A stretch of 64,000 bases of DNA from Streptomyces sp. NBC_00237 (GTDB lineage: Bacteria > Actinomycetota > Actinomycetes > Streptomycetales > Streptomycetaceae), in assembly GCF_026342435.1 (NCBI RefSeq), contig NZ_JAPEMT010000002.1:434001-498000 (forward strand). Reading direction: 5' to 3'. How positions within the stretch are numbered: position 1 is the stretch's first letter; each line of letters begins with the position of its first letter. Under the pieces are notes generated by a model. The model did no database searches. It was not told the DNA's origin and saw only the letters and a list, made by a program, of their open reading frames with translations. Of the stretch, positions 18,029 through 26,067 are shown one piece after another. A program made the position numbers and the translations under genes.

Positions 18029-18697
18029 CTAATGCACCTTCGTGCCTCGCTCCTCCGCAATCATCTTGCGGAACTTCGCCAAAGAACCCCCGGACTGCTT
18101 CCACATGATGAGCCAGTCTCGGGCCATATCGTCGACGTAGGCGTCGTTCGAGTACGACGGCACGATGACACAACGGCATGAAGGGTGGAACGAGGCACCA
18201 ACGCCAGCGTCTCCAAACCGTACCGAGCGAGACCTAGACGTTAGCTGCGACCCCGACTTACGCGACTTGTAAACGGCACCGCGTGAAGCCAGCAGGGCAC
18301 AGAAACCGCAGGCGTTAGGCGACGCCACACGCTGCCAAGCCTTAACCCTCCGGTCCCTGTCGATAGCTGCTGCGGTCATCTCCCGGCCCCCGTCAAGGGC
18401 CGTCTTAACCGACTGACCCAAAGACCTGACGTCATCTTCGATGTTGTCCTGAACGATGGCGTTCAACATCTGCTCCAGCTCATCCACAGTGTCAAGGGTC
18501 AGAGTGTTACCAGTCTCCAGACGACTGAAGTCATCAACGAACTTCAGTGAGGACTTAGCGGCCGTCCTACGCGCCGCCGCAACCATGTGCTTGTCCTTAC
18601 GAGGAATACCCTGCCAGGACTTAGCAACCTCCTGCCCAATGCGAGTCTGAGACCTTTTGAACTCACGGATAAGGGCCGCACCCTCCAGGGTGGCCAT
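18029..18697 (-). CDS. MuF-like minor head protein / capsid morphogenesis protein
   Basis: A 222-aa protein of the phage MuF/VG15-like type: a helical N-terminus, then WQRVASPNACGFCALLASRGAVYKS and FHPSCRCVIVP, the paired cysteine motifs typical of actinophage MuF proteins. Usually located next to portal and involved in head assembly or maturation. Its start overlaps the portal stop (TAATG). It is the last gene of the head operon. A fused protease domain is not visible. Confidence 0.72.
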   Translation of the reverse strand: MATLEGAALIREFKRSQTRIGQEVAKSWQGIPRKDKHMVAAARRTAAKSSLKFVDDFSRLETGNTLTLDTVDELEQMLNAIVQDNIEDDVRSLGQSVKTALDGGREMTAAAIDRDRRVKAWQRVASPNACGFCALLASRGAVYKSRKSGSQLTSRSRSVRFGDAGVGASFHPSCRCVIVPSYSNDAYVDDMARDWLIMWKQSGGSLAKFRKMIAEERGTKVH

Positions 18698-20061
18698 TAC
18701 GCCGCTTCTTCCATGAGGGACTGGTCAGGGTTCTGGAACATGCGATCCGTAACAGCCTTCTCGCGCACACGGTCCGAGCGCGCATGCACCTTCCACGTGT
18801 CGACCTGCTCCTGAGTAAGACCAGGAATGAGTTCCGGCATAAGCTCCGGAGGACAACCAACCTGCGCCAGATTCAAAAGAGCCTGCGCCACATTTACCGT
18901 AAGTGCATCCTGATCAGGGTCAAGCCAAACAACATCAGACTTATCGCTCTCATCAAACGCCGCATAATTACCCGACGCCAGGTCGGCCAGACGCAGGACA
19001 CGAATCCAAGCCTCACCAAACGAACGCTTACGGTCCTGCACCTTAAGGCGCTGCCCCTTGTCCACTGCCTTAATGGCTTCAGAGGAAACGTTCTGAACAT
19101 CAGGGGCAAGCTCGCGAAGCGGAAGAGACGCCAACACCGCGAGGTCGGTAACGGCGTCCTCCTTCATCTTCAAATAGCCGTCCATCGTGGTCTGTGCGAA
19201 CTCGCCAATCTTCGCTTCAGCCTCACCATCCTGAGCTTCAAAAGCCAGCACCGAGGCAGGAGACATATCGAGTTCGGCGTCATCGAGCTTGACGCCCATA
19301 ATCCACTTCTGACGGTAAGCCGAGTACCGGCCAGCCGTAAGAGCGTCCATCGTAATATCGGTGATGCGCTCCTGAATATCGAAGAGGGGTTCAACCTCCG
19401 ACACCGGACGTTCCTTGTCGGTGTAAGGCATCTGGTTAACGAAGCGCACTACCGGAACAATGCCCATACCGTGTGCCACAGACGACACCTGCTTATAGTC
19501 CTCCGCGCCCGCATCGGCAGGGCCCTGGTAAACGGTAACGTTGTCAGCGTCAAGCACAGTCCATTCAACGATCTGTTCGCCGTAGCCAGCAGCACCACCC
19601 ATACCGCCCTGGTTAAGGTCACGCCGGAAACCCGCAACCTTCGGATACCGGTCCGTGCGCCGGTTGTAAACGGCGGTCATCTCCAGCGGACTGAATGCCT
19701 GCACAACCGGGCCATTCTCGCCCGGCAGGACCAGCACATAAGAAGCACCAAACGCGAGCGCTGCACGGTGCACCATGTCCTGTTGATCAGACATGTCGTT
19801 GTTACGCCAATGCTTCCAGGCCGGAGACTCCGACCCCGAACGAGGCTCACGGTAACCAACCACCGACAGATTCTCGGCAATGCTGCCAACAACCTTAGGC
19901 ATGTAATTGGTCTTAGCCCGCTTAGCGACCGCACGGAACTGGTCTTGCAGCTTCGACGGAATCCACGGCATCGGATGGTTACCCTGCATGTAATCGTGAA
20001 CCCTGTTCAGGTACTGCTCATCACTACTCTTAGCCTTAATCAAATCTTCCAGAAACGCCAT
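18697..20061 (-). CDS. Phage portal protein (SPP1 gp6-like)
   Basis: A 454-aa protein. It has the SPP1-gp6-like layout: a short N-terminal helix, MPKVVGSIAENLSVVGYR, then VHRAALAFGASYVLVLPGENGPVVQAFSP (cut here by unrelated residues) and a long helical C-terminus ending in charged residues. The portal forms the dodecameric DNA gate at one head vertex and docks terminase. Joined to TerL upstream and MuF downstream by TAATG overlaps, so the three are co-translated. Confidence 0.85.
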   Translation of the reverse strand: MAFLEDLIKAKSSDEQYLNRVHDYMQGNHPMPWIPSKLQDQFRAVAKRAKTNYMPKVVGSIAENLSVVGYREPRSGSESPAWKHWRNNDMSDQQDMVHRAALAFGASYVLVLPGENGPVVQAFSPLEMTAVYNRRTDRYPKVAGFRRDLNQGGMGGAAGYGEQIVEWTVLDADNVTVYQGPADAGAEDYKQVSSVAHGMGIVPVVRFVNQMPYTDKERPVSEVEPLFDIQERITDITMDALTAGRYSAYRQKWIMGVKLDDAELDMSPASVLAFEAQDGEAEAKIGEFAQTTMDGYLKMKEDAVTDLAVLASLPLRELAPDVQNVSSEAIKAVDKGQRLKVQDRKRSFGEAWIRVLRLADLASGNYAAFDESDKSDVVWLDPDQDALTVNVAQALLNLAQVGCPPELMPELIPGLTQEQVDTWKVHARSDRVREKAVTDRMFQNPDQSLMEEAA

Positions 20062-21632
20062 TACAGACTCCTAACTGTCACACGCCCCCTCGGGGCAATC
20101 TTCGCTTCAATAGCCTTTCGCCTGCCTTCACGGGCCAGAACCATTGCGTGAACCGCATCGACCTTCTTAGCCGAATACTTGTGTTCCTTCGCAGGGAAGA
20201 TGCCTTCCTTACGAACCTCCCGCATCGCGTTCTTACAATGCGCTGCGAGCTTGCTGCCATGCACTTCAATATGCCCACGCTCGAAAGCGTCGGCCGTAGC
20301 TTCAGCGGCCTGAATAAACAGGCGCTGATTGGTGCCCATCGAGAACCGGACCGAATGCCCACCCGAGGCTTTAACCCGCAGGTGCTTGCGGTACTTCTCA
20401 GCCCACTTATCGCAATAGCCCTCCCACTGCATCGGGTCCGCCAGGAACCCGACTACCTGGAACCGGCTAAAGGTCTCTTCGATGACACGGTCAATCTCGG
20501 TAAAAGGCATCATCCAATCGGAATCCTTGGGGAGGTCCGCAGGGCGCTCCCAAACCTTCACCTCCATAACCTTGCCCGTCATGACCTCACAGGCAACGAG
20601 CGCACAGCTATCCCACTTCTTAGACCCGTCGAATCCGAGGGTCACCATTGCGCCGTCAGTTATCTTCATCTCCGAGATAACTGCATCCACCCACAGCGGG
20701 GAAACCCACCTGTCGCCGTTATCAACGACCTGAGACAGGAAGAACCTGCGGAAGTCCGATACTGATATCGCAGCCTCCATAAAGCGCTGCGCAGTGTCTT
20801 CAACGGGAGCCCAAGGGGCGTCCTCGTACGCCTCCCTAAGGCCAGCGAGGAGACTGTCAGGGTTAGCTAGGTCCGTGTCCGGCGCAGCCTGCCTAATAGC
20901 AAACAACGTCGACGTATGACGCTTCTCCCTTAGAGCGTCGTCGACCCTGTCGTAAAGGTTCTCCATGACAGAGCCCTGCCCCGGGCAGTGAGCATTAGAA
21001 GTAGCCACAGTGCGCGCGCGCACCTTAAGAGCATTACGAGACATCGTCTCGTACAGATCCAAAGCTTCTGCCTGATGCCAATGATGGATCTCATCAAACA
21101 GAACAAAGCTCGGGAAGTTTCCTTCCTGGCTCTTACCCGAGGCGGTAACAGGAACGATTACGCCAGTCTTCGACTTGTCCTTGTAGCTAATGCGGGTGGC
21201 GTACACGTCCAGCCCGTAAGCCTTAACAGTGCGCTGCGGCAACATGCCGCGAATGGTCTTAGTCGTGTTCTGCCCCTGCTCCTGCGAGACAGCAGCAACC
21301 TGCACCCATGCGTTAGGGCCTACCGGCTTAGCCAGCGGACGCCCTGCACGCCACCCAGCGAAGCGCACGGGGGCCAGGAACTCAGCGAGGCACAGTGCAG
21401 CCGCGAACGGCGTCTTACCGGCTCCCTTGGGCCCACCTGAGACACCCTCGCGCCACAACCACTCCCCTCGGTCGTCCACGCTGTACCAATGCCACAACCA
21501 ATCCTTCTGCCCCGGCGTGAACTCCCACGGCTTACCCGTCTCAGGATGGATAAGAGCCTTACGACACCAACCAATAACATAAGGAGCCAAAGAATACCGA
21601 GGCCGCTCCTTAGGAAGCGTCCCCCATATCAT
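20061..21632 (-). CDS. terL: Terminase large subunit
   Basis: A 523-aa ATPase-nuclease. Walker A-like GGPKGAGKT (66-74), Walker B VLFDE (177-181) followed by IHHW, and an RNase-H-like nuclease domain with LGFDGSKKWDS (Asp335) and a C-terminal KKVDAVHAM. It drives DNA packaging into the element's own capsid. The start shares a base with the stop of the 86-aa upstream gene (TAATG). Confidence 0.88.
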   Translation of the reverse strand: MIWGTLPKERPRYSLAPYVIGWCRKALIHPETGKPWEFTPGQKDWLWHWYSVDDRGEWLWREGVSGGPKGAGKTPFAAALCLAEFLAPVRFAGWRAGRPLAKPVGPNAWVQVAAVSQEQGQNTTKTIRGMLPQRTVKAYGLDVYATRISYKDKSKTGVIVPVTASGKSQEGNFPSFVLFDEIHHWHQAEALDLYETMSRNALKVRARTVATSNAHCPGQGSVMENLYDRVDDALREKRHTSTLFAIRQAAPDTDLANPDSLLAGLREAYEDAPWAPVEDTAQRFMEAAISVSDFRRFFLSQVVDNGDRWVSPLWVDAVISEMKITDGAMVTLGFDGSKKWDSCALVACEVMTGKVMEVKVWERPADLPKDSDWMMPFTEIDRVIEETFSRFQVVGFLADPMQWEGYCDKWAEKYRKHLRVKASGGHSVRFSMGTNQRLFIQAAEATADAFERGHIEVHGSKLAAHCKNAMREVRKEGIFPAKEHKYSAKKVDAVHAMVLAREGRRKAIEAKIAPRGRVTVRSL

Positions 21633-21892
21633 TAAGACCAGTCCTCTTCATCAGGACTGTAATCAGGTACAGCATTAGCAGCATTCTCCTTAAGCCAAGT
21701 CTGCTCCAGCTTGTAATAACCGCGCAGCGCAGTCTCACAATCGATAAGCTCCTTAAGCAAAGGATTCGATATACGAGACGAACCAGGACCCTCATTCATA
21801 GAAGTCGACTGGCTCTTAACGTCATCATCGAGGCGCTTCATACGCCTCTTCACACGGTTGATATCAGCCCGAAAAGGGCTCTTATTCGACAC
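21632..21892 (-). CDS. Small protein before TerL, candidate terminase small subunit
   Basis: An 86-aa highly charged protein: basic N-terminus (ADINRVKRRMKRLDDDVKS) and a helical segment (LLKELIDCETALRGYYKLEQTWLKEN). It sits exactly where TerS usually is, coupled to TerL by TAATG, but I see no clear TerS helix-turn-helix motif. TerS by position only. Confidence 0.5.
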   Translation of the reverse strand: MSNKSPFRADINRVKRRMKRLDDDVKSQSTSMNEGPGSSRISNPLLKELIDCETALRGYYKLEQTWLKENAANAVPDYSPDEEDWS

Positions 21893-22193
21893 TGTTTTAC
21901 CTCCAAACAGGCTCCAATTCCTTTACAGAAACGGGTTAATGGGAGTTCTTACGCGGAAAAAAAGTCCTCAGCGCCCGGCGGCCTTTGACGCCTCGGGGCG
22001 GGAATGGCATATCTAGGGGACTACTAGGGGCATGCCAGTCTTTGAAGCCGTTGAAACGGCTCTGCACATCTGTAAGCGCACAACACGCAGACAAACGATT
22101 AGAACGAATATGAAATGTGTTTCAGCACGTAATCAATGAATGAATTAATAAAGCTCAACAACATGAACTCTCACACTTATGCACACTGATGTC
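21893..22193. other. Non-coding gap upstream of the terminase operon
   Basis: A 301-bp gap in an otherwise overlapping operon. It holds an A-rich run (GGAAAAAAAG near 21956), a GC-rich patch (CGCCCGGCGGCC) and GGCAT-like repeats around 22005-22036. It could hold a promoter for the terminase genes and the packaging (cos/pac) site, which often lies next to terS. No gene is seen. Confidence 0.4.
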
Positions 22194-22622
22194 TTAAGCC
22201 ATTCTCTTGACCTTGATAGTCAAGTGATGCACGTATCCACTCAGTCCCACATTGGTCATAGCAGAACCATTCATCTGCCATGTCTGAACGTCATTACCAA
22301 CACGAACAACAAACCTTGGAAGCACCAATGTGCTCTTTCCAGATGTCTCATCTGTTGGTGTCACAAGCACTCCAGGAGCCACGTACAGCTTCGCGTCATC
22401 CTTAAGCCACCAACCTTCATCAGTGCTTCGCAAAGCGCTTAGACGTCCACGTGTGGCCTTAGACAGTGCTGCATCAACATTCCAGTTACCTGACTCCTTA
22501 TCCTGCTCCCACTTGCGTGCGAACTTTGGATGAGTAGATGTGCCCCCGGCCTTTACGTTCGTGGGCCATATGACAGTGACAGGGGTTTTCAGCAGCCGAC
22601 TACGGGCGAGAGTGATTGGCAT
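22194..22622 (-). CDS. Candidate head-tail connector (stopper-like)
   Basis: A 142-aa protein starting at ATG 22622 (AAAGGAG eight bases upstream), overlapping the HNH gene by 23 bp. Beta-rich C-terminal half (DDAKLYVAPGVLVTPTDE, LVLPRFVVRVGNDVQTWQM) recalls small head-completion proteins. It lies within the head module. Assignment as stopper is by size, strand content and position; no signature motif. Confidence 0.4.
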   Translation of the reverse strand: MPITLARSRLLKTPVTVIWPTNVKAGGTSTHPKFARKWEQDKESGNWNVDAALSKATRGRLSALRSTDEGWWLKDDAKLYVAPGVLVTPTDETSGKSTLVLPRFVVRVGNDVQTWQMNGSAMTNVGLSGYVHHLTIKVKRMA

Positions 22623-22920
22623 AACGAGACTCCTTTCCAGGAGACGAGAGGTAGGGATTCTCCTCACGGGGTCGGTGCTTATGGATGCGGGGCAATGCAG
22701 CGATACGCTCCCGTTCACTCTTGACCCGGTGACATGGGGAACAGAGGGTTCGCAGATTCACGGGGTCATCAATGCCCCCCTGGGTTACGGGAATGATGTG
22801 GTCAACATCAGTGCCAGCGGCATAACAGATGACGCAGGTGTAATTGTCCCGGGCGAGTACAGCGCGACGTATGCGGTCATATCCAGGGCCGGGGATTCTC
22901 CGGTTAGGGGACCAACTCAT
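22600..22920 (-). CDS. HNH endonuclease
   Basis: A 106-aa HNH nuclease. Zinc cysteines CVIC (29, 32) and CSPCH (60, 63), catalytic DHIIP (Asp40-His41) and NLRTLC (Asn55) are all present. In HK97-like phages and in cf-PICIs, a small HNH protein next to terminase is required for specific cos cleavage. The start is coupled to the upstream adaptor gene by TAATG. Confidence 0.87.
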   Translation of the reverse strand: MSWSPNRRIPGPGYDRIRRAVLARDNYTCVICYAAGTDVDHIIPVTQGGIDDPVNLRTLCSPCHRVKSERERIAALPRIHKHRPREENPYLSSPGKESRYANHSRP

Positions 22921-23399
22921 TACGCGCTCACATACAGGGTGCGGGTACGAGAAAGACCAGCAGCCCGGCGTATTTCACGGCGCTCATTCGCGGTTAGACG
23001 CAGGCCCATCCCCTGGGAGGGGGATTGGGTGTACGAGGCATCTCCGGCAGTCTCCTGGGTTACACCAGAGGGGTTATCCAGGGCACGGAAAGCGAGGCGG
23101 TCAACGACGATTCCGAGGGTCCTAACCTGATCCGGGGTAAGAGCCTGCCCGCTCGTTACGAGGGTGGGCACGGTCTTGTCGGCAAGCTCCTGCCACTCGA
23201 TGCCCCCGGCCTCACTGCGGACCAGGGAATTCGCCACACGCAGGGCATCCCTGAATTCGTGCCTGTCGGCCATGTCGGGGTGCAGGGCACGGAATGCGAT
23301 GTCTCCCCAGAGTTCAACGGGGACTCCAGGCCCCGCAGGAGTGGGGTCCTTCTGCGCATCCTCCAGGCTTTGCAGCCGGTCAAAGTCGATTGAGTTCAT
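22920..23399 (-). CDS. Head-tail adaptor protein
   Basis: A 159-aa protein starting at ATG 23399. The C-terminal part, ALDNPSGVTQETAGDASYTQ followed by GLRLTANERREIRRAAG, is the pattern of actinophage head-to-tail adaptors (gp6/YqbG type), which plug under the portal. A longer frame upstream runs through a terminator hairpin and is not used. Lies between major capsid and HNH. Confidence 0.65.
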   Translation of the reverse strand: MNSIDFDRLQSLEDAQKDPTPAGPGVPVELWGDIAFRALHPDMADRHEFRDALRVANSLVRSEAGGIEWQELADKTVPTLVTSGQALTPDQVRTLGIVVDRLAFRALDNPSGVTQETAGDASYTQSPSQGMGLRLTANERREIRRAAGLSRTRTLYVSA

Positions 23400-23418
23400 A
23401 GGTACTCCAAACAAGAAA

Positions 23419-23444
23419 GGGGCACCCCCCGGAAGGGGTGCCCC
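23419..23444 (-). terminator. Terminator downstream of the major capsid gene
   Basis: Perfect 10-bp stem GGGGCACCCC (23419-23428) / GGGGTGCCCC (23435-23444), loop CCGGAA. On the minus strand it is followed by TTTCTTG, a rho-independent layout, between the capsid stop (23460) and the adaptor start (23399). Confidence 0.75.
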
Positions 23445-23459
23445 AAACAACAGCGGGTC

Positions 23460-24335
23460 TTACTTGGCCTCGTCGGCCTTCTTCTTAGGCACGGTGATAA
23501 GGCGCATCTTGTCCTTAGCGGTAATGATCCAAGCGGCACGGAACAGGCCACGCACGGCAACGGCGTCATTCTCGAAGTACCGGGAAGCATCAGTCTTAAT
23601 GTCCATGGTCTTGCGGATAACAGCAGTGACCGCAGTACGGTCGGCAATAAGAGCCTTGCCCTGGGGCATGAACTTGGACTCGATGACGGTAAGGCCGTCG
23701 GCAAAGTCGTTACCCGAAAGCAGGTAGGTGTTTCCCTCCGTCTTGTCGGCAAGCTTCACCTTGGTCTTACGCATCTCCGCAGCAGACAGGGGGTGAACGA
23801 TAAACAGCGACGCCGAACCCTCAGCGTCCGCAATCTCCGCCTTAGCGTCCATGACTGCATCAAGGTTGTCCTTAACCTCACCCTTGGCGGTGAGGCCCTG
23901 GAGAATGCCAGTGCAAGCCTTCTTGTTCTTGTCAGTCTGAGTCGGGGCGTTAAGGAAGTCATCATCAATACCCCGGTAAATCTCACCGGCAAGCTTGGCA
24001 GTCGCACGAGAGATCGCGTTCGGGTTAGAGTCGTCAATAAGCTCCGAGGAAAGGACACGCATCTTGCCGTACTTAACCGGCTCGACATCCACCTCGGAAA
24101 CGTCGTCCTTACCAACCGGGATTTCGTCCAGCTCACCGACGACGGCCGCGCGGCCCTCACCGGTACCAACGAGAACCTTCATGGACTGAGCCGAAATGGT
24201 CTCGGTGTCGAAAGCCGAGAGGAAAGAAGAACCGGTAGTGATCTGGTCATGCAGGATCTTCGCGAGACGCTGCTCGAAAGTCAGCTCCGAAAGCTCGCCC
24301 TGTCGGTTCTGCGTGTTAGCGGGAACAGTAGCCAT
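23460..24335 (-). CDS. Major capsid protein (HK97 fold)
   Basis: A 291-aa HK97-type capsid protein: QMSMKVLVGTGEGRAAVVGE-type strand region (N-arm and E-loop), EPVKYGKMRVLSSELIDDS, a central A-domain segment (FIVHPLSAAEMRK, GKALIADRTAVTAVIRK) and C-terminal AVRGLFRAAWIITAKDKMRLI. It forms the icosahedral shell. No fused scaffold or prohead protease is visible. The gene is flanked on both sides by hairpin terminators and has its own AAAGGAG ribosome site, so it may be transcribed separately at high level. Confidence 0.87.
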   Translation of the reverse strand: MATVPANTQNRQGELSELTFEQRLAKILHDQITTGSSFLSAFDTETISAQSMKVLVGTGEGRAAVVGELDEIPVGKDDVSEVDVEPVKYGKMRVLSSELIDDSNPNAISRATAKLAGEIYRGIDDDFLNAPTQTDKNKKACTGILQGLTAKGEVKDNLDAVMDAKAEIADAEGSASLFIVHPLSAAEMRKTKVKLADKTEGNTYLLSGNDFADGLTVIESKFMPQGKALIADRTAVTAVIRKTMDIKTDASRYFENDAVAVRGLFRAAWIITAKDKMRLITVPKKKADEAK

Positions 24336-24359
24336 GGGATGGCTCCTTTCATAGAAAAA

Positions 24360-24382
24360 CCCCCGGACCGTTTGGCCGGGGG
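24360..24382 (-). terminator. Terminator upstream of the capsid gene
   Basis: CCCCCGG (24360-24366) / CCGGGGG (24376-24382) with two further inner pairs. On the minus strand it is followed by TTTTT (24355-24359). It ends the transcript of the tail-terminator gene just before the capsid gene. Confidence 0.7.
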
Positions 24383-24422
24383 AAGTAGTTAGTAGATGTG
24401 GTGGATACTGTCCACCACATCG

Positions 24423-24800
24423 TTACCTGTAGTCGGTGAGAGTCCAAGACGACCCGTACCGCACAACGTCGTCAAAGTCGCTCTCTTCACCCTTGGCAGC
24501 AATCTCGTACGGGCCAAGGATCAGCTTTGCATTACCCCCGATGCCATACATCGTGGATTCCATCAGATGGTAAGCATCATCAGCAGCGTCGTAGTCCTCC
24601 GCAAAGAGATTGAGCGCGAACGTACGGCGCTCCAGGAGGACACGGTTATTTGTTGTGTCACCCCCAACCATCTTCACGAAAAGGAGAGGAGTGGAAAGGT
24701 CAAGGCCGGAGACTTCAGACGGCATCTTCCGGACCACATCAATGCGTCCGTCGAATACCTCCGTCAGGTGGTCCACAAGGTTCCGGGTCATGTTCGCCAT
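24423..24800 (-). CDS. Tail terminator / neck protein
   Basis: A 125-aa protein with the pattern of actinophage tail-terminator proteins: an N-terminal helix (MTRNLVDHLTEVF), a VVRKMPS strand, TPLLFVKMVGGDTTNNR, ERRTFALNLFAEDYDAADDAYHLM and a C-terminal strand pair. In phages it caps the tail and joins it to the head. In an element without tail genes it would adapt the head to a tail from another phage, which is inference. Confidence 0.6.
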   Translation of the reverse strand: MANMTRNLVDHLTEVFDGRIDVVRKMPSEVSGLDLSTPLLFVKMVGGDTTNNRVLLERRTFALNLFAEDYDAADDAYHLMESTMYGIGGNAKLILGPYEIAAKGEESDFDDVVRYGSSWTLTDYR

Positions 24801-24803
24801 GGC

Positions 24804-25091
24804 TTACCGCCCCAGCGAGGAACGGAGCAGATCAGCCACAGACGGCTCCCTCACGTCCTTTGGGACAGCTCCGAGACCCGAGACACTCTCACCAGCGTTC
24901 AGGGGCACAGCAGGCCGTACAGACAGCTTCTCGACCGCAGCACGCAGGTCGGCCAGTTCCGCCAGCGTCGCCCGGTACTCCTCAGCCGACGGGCCCTTGT
25001 CGGCAACGGGGGCAGGAGTCTCCTCCGGGGTTTCGTCCCCGGCCTCAATCTCAACGGTCTCTTCAGTCTCGTTAGTCTCGGCAGTCGTCAT
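24804..25091 (-). CDS. Acidic protein, candidate scaffold
   Basis: A 95-aa very acidic protein (residues 1-33 are mostly Glu, Thr, Asp, Pro), then a helical stretch EYRATLAELADLRAAVEKL with coiled-coil character, and a C-terminal helix VADLLRSSLGR. Its composition and position before capsid suggest a scaffolding protein, although it is short for one. Its start lies 20 bp inside the XRE gene. Confidence 0.45.
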   Translation of the reverse strand: MTTAETNETEETVEIEAGDETPEETPAPVADKGPSAEEYRATLAELADLRAAVEKLSVRPAVPLNAGESVSGLGAVPKDVREPSVADLLRSSLGR

Positions 25092-25353
25092 TGTCCAGCT
25101 CCTTAAAGGCAACGGTGTACGCGACAAGAACATGTCGCTTCTCAGAATTGGTTGTGCAGACGCTCAAAGCGTCATTCATAGGAATCTTCAGCAGATAGCA
25201 GGCAGAGCCCCAATGCCCATCGGTCATCTGCCGACGGCCGTTCTCCCAAAGACCTACAGCCTGCGGGCTTACGCCCATGAAGTAAGCGAGCCTTGCTTGA
25301 GTCCAGTCCTTACGCTCCCGGTGAGAGCGGATTAGGTTTCCTTTGGTGTTCAT
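25072..25353 (-). CDS. XRE-family HTH regulator
   Basis: A 93-aa protein: LIRSHRERKDWTQARLAYFMGVSPQAVGLWENGRRQM is a complete XRE helix-turn-helix. Start ATG 25353 with GGGAG before it; a longer frame exists upstream. It is the first gene of the head operon and overlaps the acidic protein gene by 20 bp. It could be the element's repressor or the activator of its late genes. Upstream lies a CTACT-CA-AGTAG palindrome (25382-25393). Confidence 0.75.
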   Translation of the reverse strand: MNTKGNLIRSHRERKDWTQARLAYFMGVSPQAVGLWENGRRQMTDGHWGSACYLLKIPMNDALSVCTTNSEKRHVLVAYTVAFKELDNDDCRD

Positions 25354-25467
25354 GGTTCTCCCTTCCGGGAAGGTCAGGACCCTACTCAAGTAGAGTCAGT
25401 GTTGAAAAAGAAGATGACCCCGGCGCTTCCCAGCGAGCGGGGTCTTTCTGTTTATCTTCTACAAGGA

Positions 25468-25484
25468 GAGTGTGGCTAACACTC
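25468..25484. promoter_or_regulatory. Operator shared with the element's left-end promoter
   Basis: GAGTGTGGCTAACACTC, an inverted repeat matching GAGTGCTTCTAACACTC (17563-17579) at 14 of 17 positions. It lies 115 bp upstream of the XRE start. One regulator probably binds both promoters. Confidence 0.5.
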
Positions 25485-25614
25485 GATTCAGAACGCGGCA
25501 GTCTCGCGCCGCCCCCTACAACGCTTGCCTTTAGCGTTTCACAACGAAGAAGAAGCAGTCCTTATCAGCAAGGACATCTCTTCATGTAAGGTCCCGCATC
25601 TTTACGGGACCCGC

Positions 25615-25656
25615 GCTCTAACAAGGAATCGAACCTTGATACGTACCAACCAGAGC
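25615..25656 (-). other. tRNA-like minihelix lacking the anticodon arm
   Basis: On the minus strand: a 7-bp acceptor-like stem GCTCTGG/TTAGAGC (two G-U pairs), an 11-nt link beginning TTGGTA (D-loop-like), and a perfect T-arm CAAGG-TTCGATT-CCTTG. There is no room for an anticodon arm. It may be a tRNA relic or a structured RNA element; a hairpin follows it on the same strand. Confidence 0.4.
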
Positions 25657-25972
25657 TATAAGGTCTCCCCACTATTAAGTAGGGTCTCAACGAGGGGTTG
25701 CGGGACGCGTCAGCGGAAGAACTTTCCGCGCCCCATATATGTAGGGCCGTAAAGGCCCCCTCAGGTACGTACTGTGATGCAGGTCATAAAGATTGGTTAC
25801 GGGAGACACGACGTGTCGACCTAGGTCAGGTCATACATACGAACACGACCTTCAGGTCGCTACAGGTCTTGAACATGAAGAAAGCCCCGGCTTCTCACCG
25901 GGGCCTTAGCTTCTGTCTATGTACTAATAGGAACCTTTGTAGGTTCCTTTGTATGTACGGGTGCCTAATCTG

Positions 25973-26067
25973 GGCACCCTAGGTGTCTAAAACAGGCACC
26001 CTAGATGTTCAAAATGGGCACCCTAGATGACCTGGATTAGGCACCGTGCCTCAATTGGGCACCCTAG
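25973..26067. repeat. Iteron array (22-bp period), candidate replication origin
   Basis: GGCACCCTAG begins at 25973, 25995, 26017 and 26058; a diverged copy (GGCACCGTGC) begins at 26040. The first three are exactly 22 bp apart, two helical turns. An inverted GGGTGCC lies at 25959-25965. The array covers the 3' end of the winged-helix gene, an arrangement like iteron plasmids. Too regular and too short-spaced for CRISPR. Confidence 0.65.

Larger units (their letters stand above)
25354..26050. other. Control region of the element, no gene
   Basis: About 700 bp without a convincing gene. From left: CTACTCAAGTAG palindrome (25382-25393), a plus-strand hairpin (GACCCCG/CGGGGTC, ~25415-25438, then TTTCTG), the repeated operator GAGTGTGGCTAACACTC (25468-25484), a GGTCCCG/CGGGACC hairpin (25590-25611), a tRNA-like minihelix (25615-25656), a minus-strand terminator GCCCCGG/CCGGGGC (~25884-25905, then TTTCTT) and iterons (25973-26067). 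Short ORFs here have no ribosome sites or family features. Confidence 0.6.

Noticed and set aside
25973..26067. Repeats resembling a short CRISPR array
   Set aside because: Units are 22 bp apart with only ~12 bp between repeats and no cas genes; iterons fit better.
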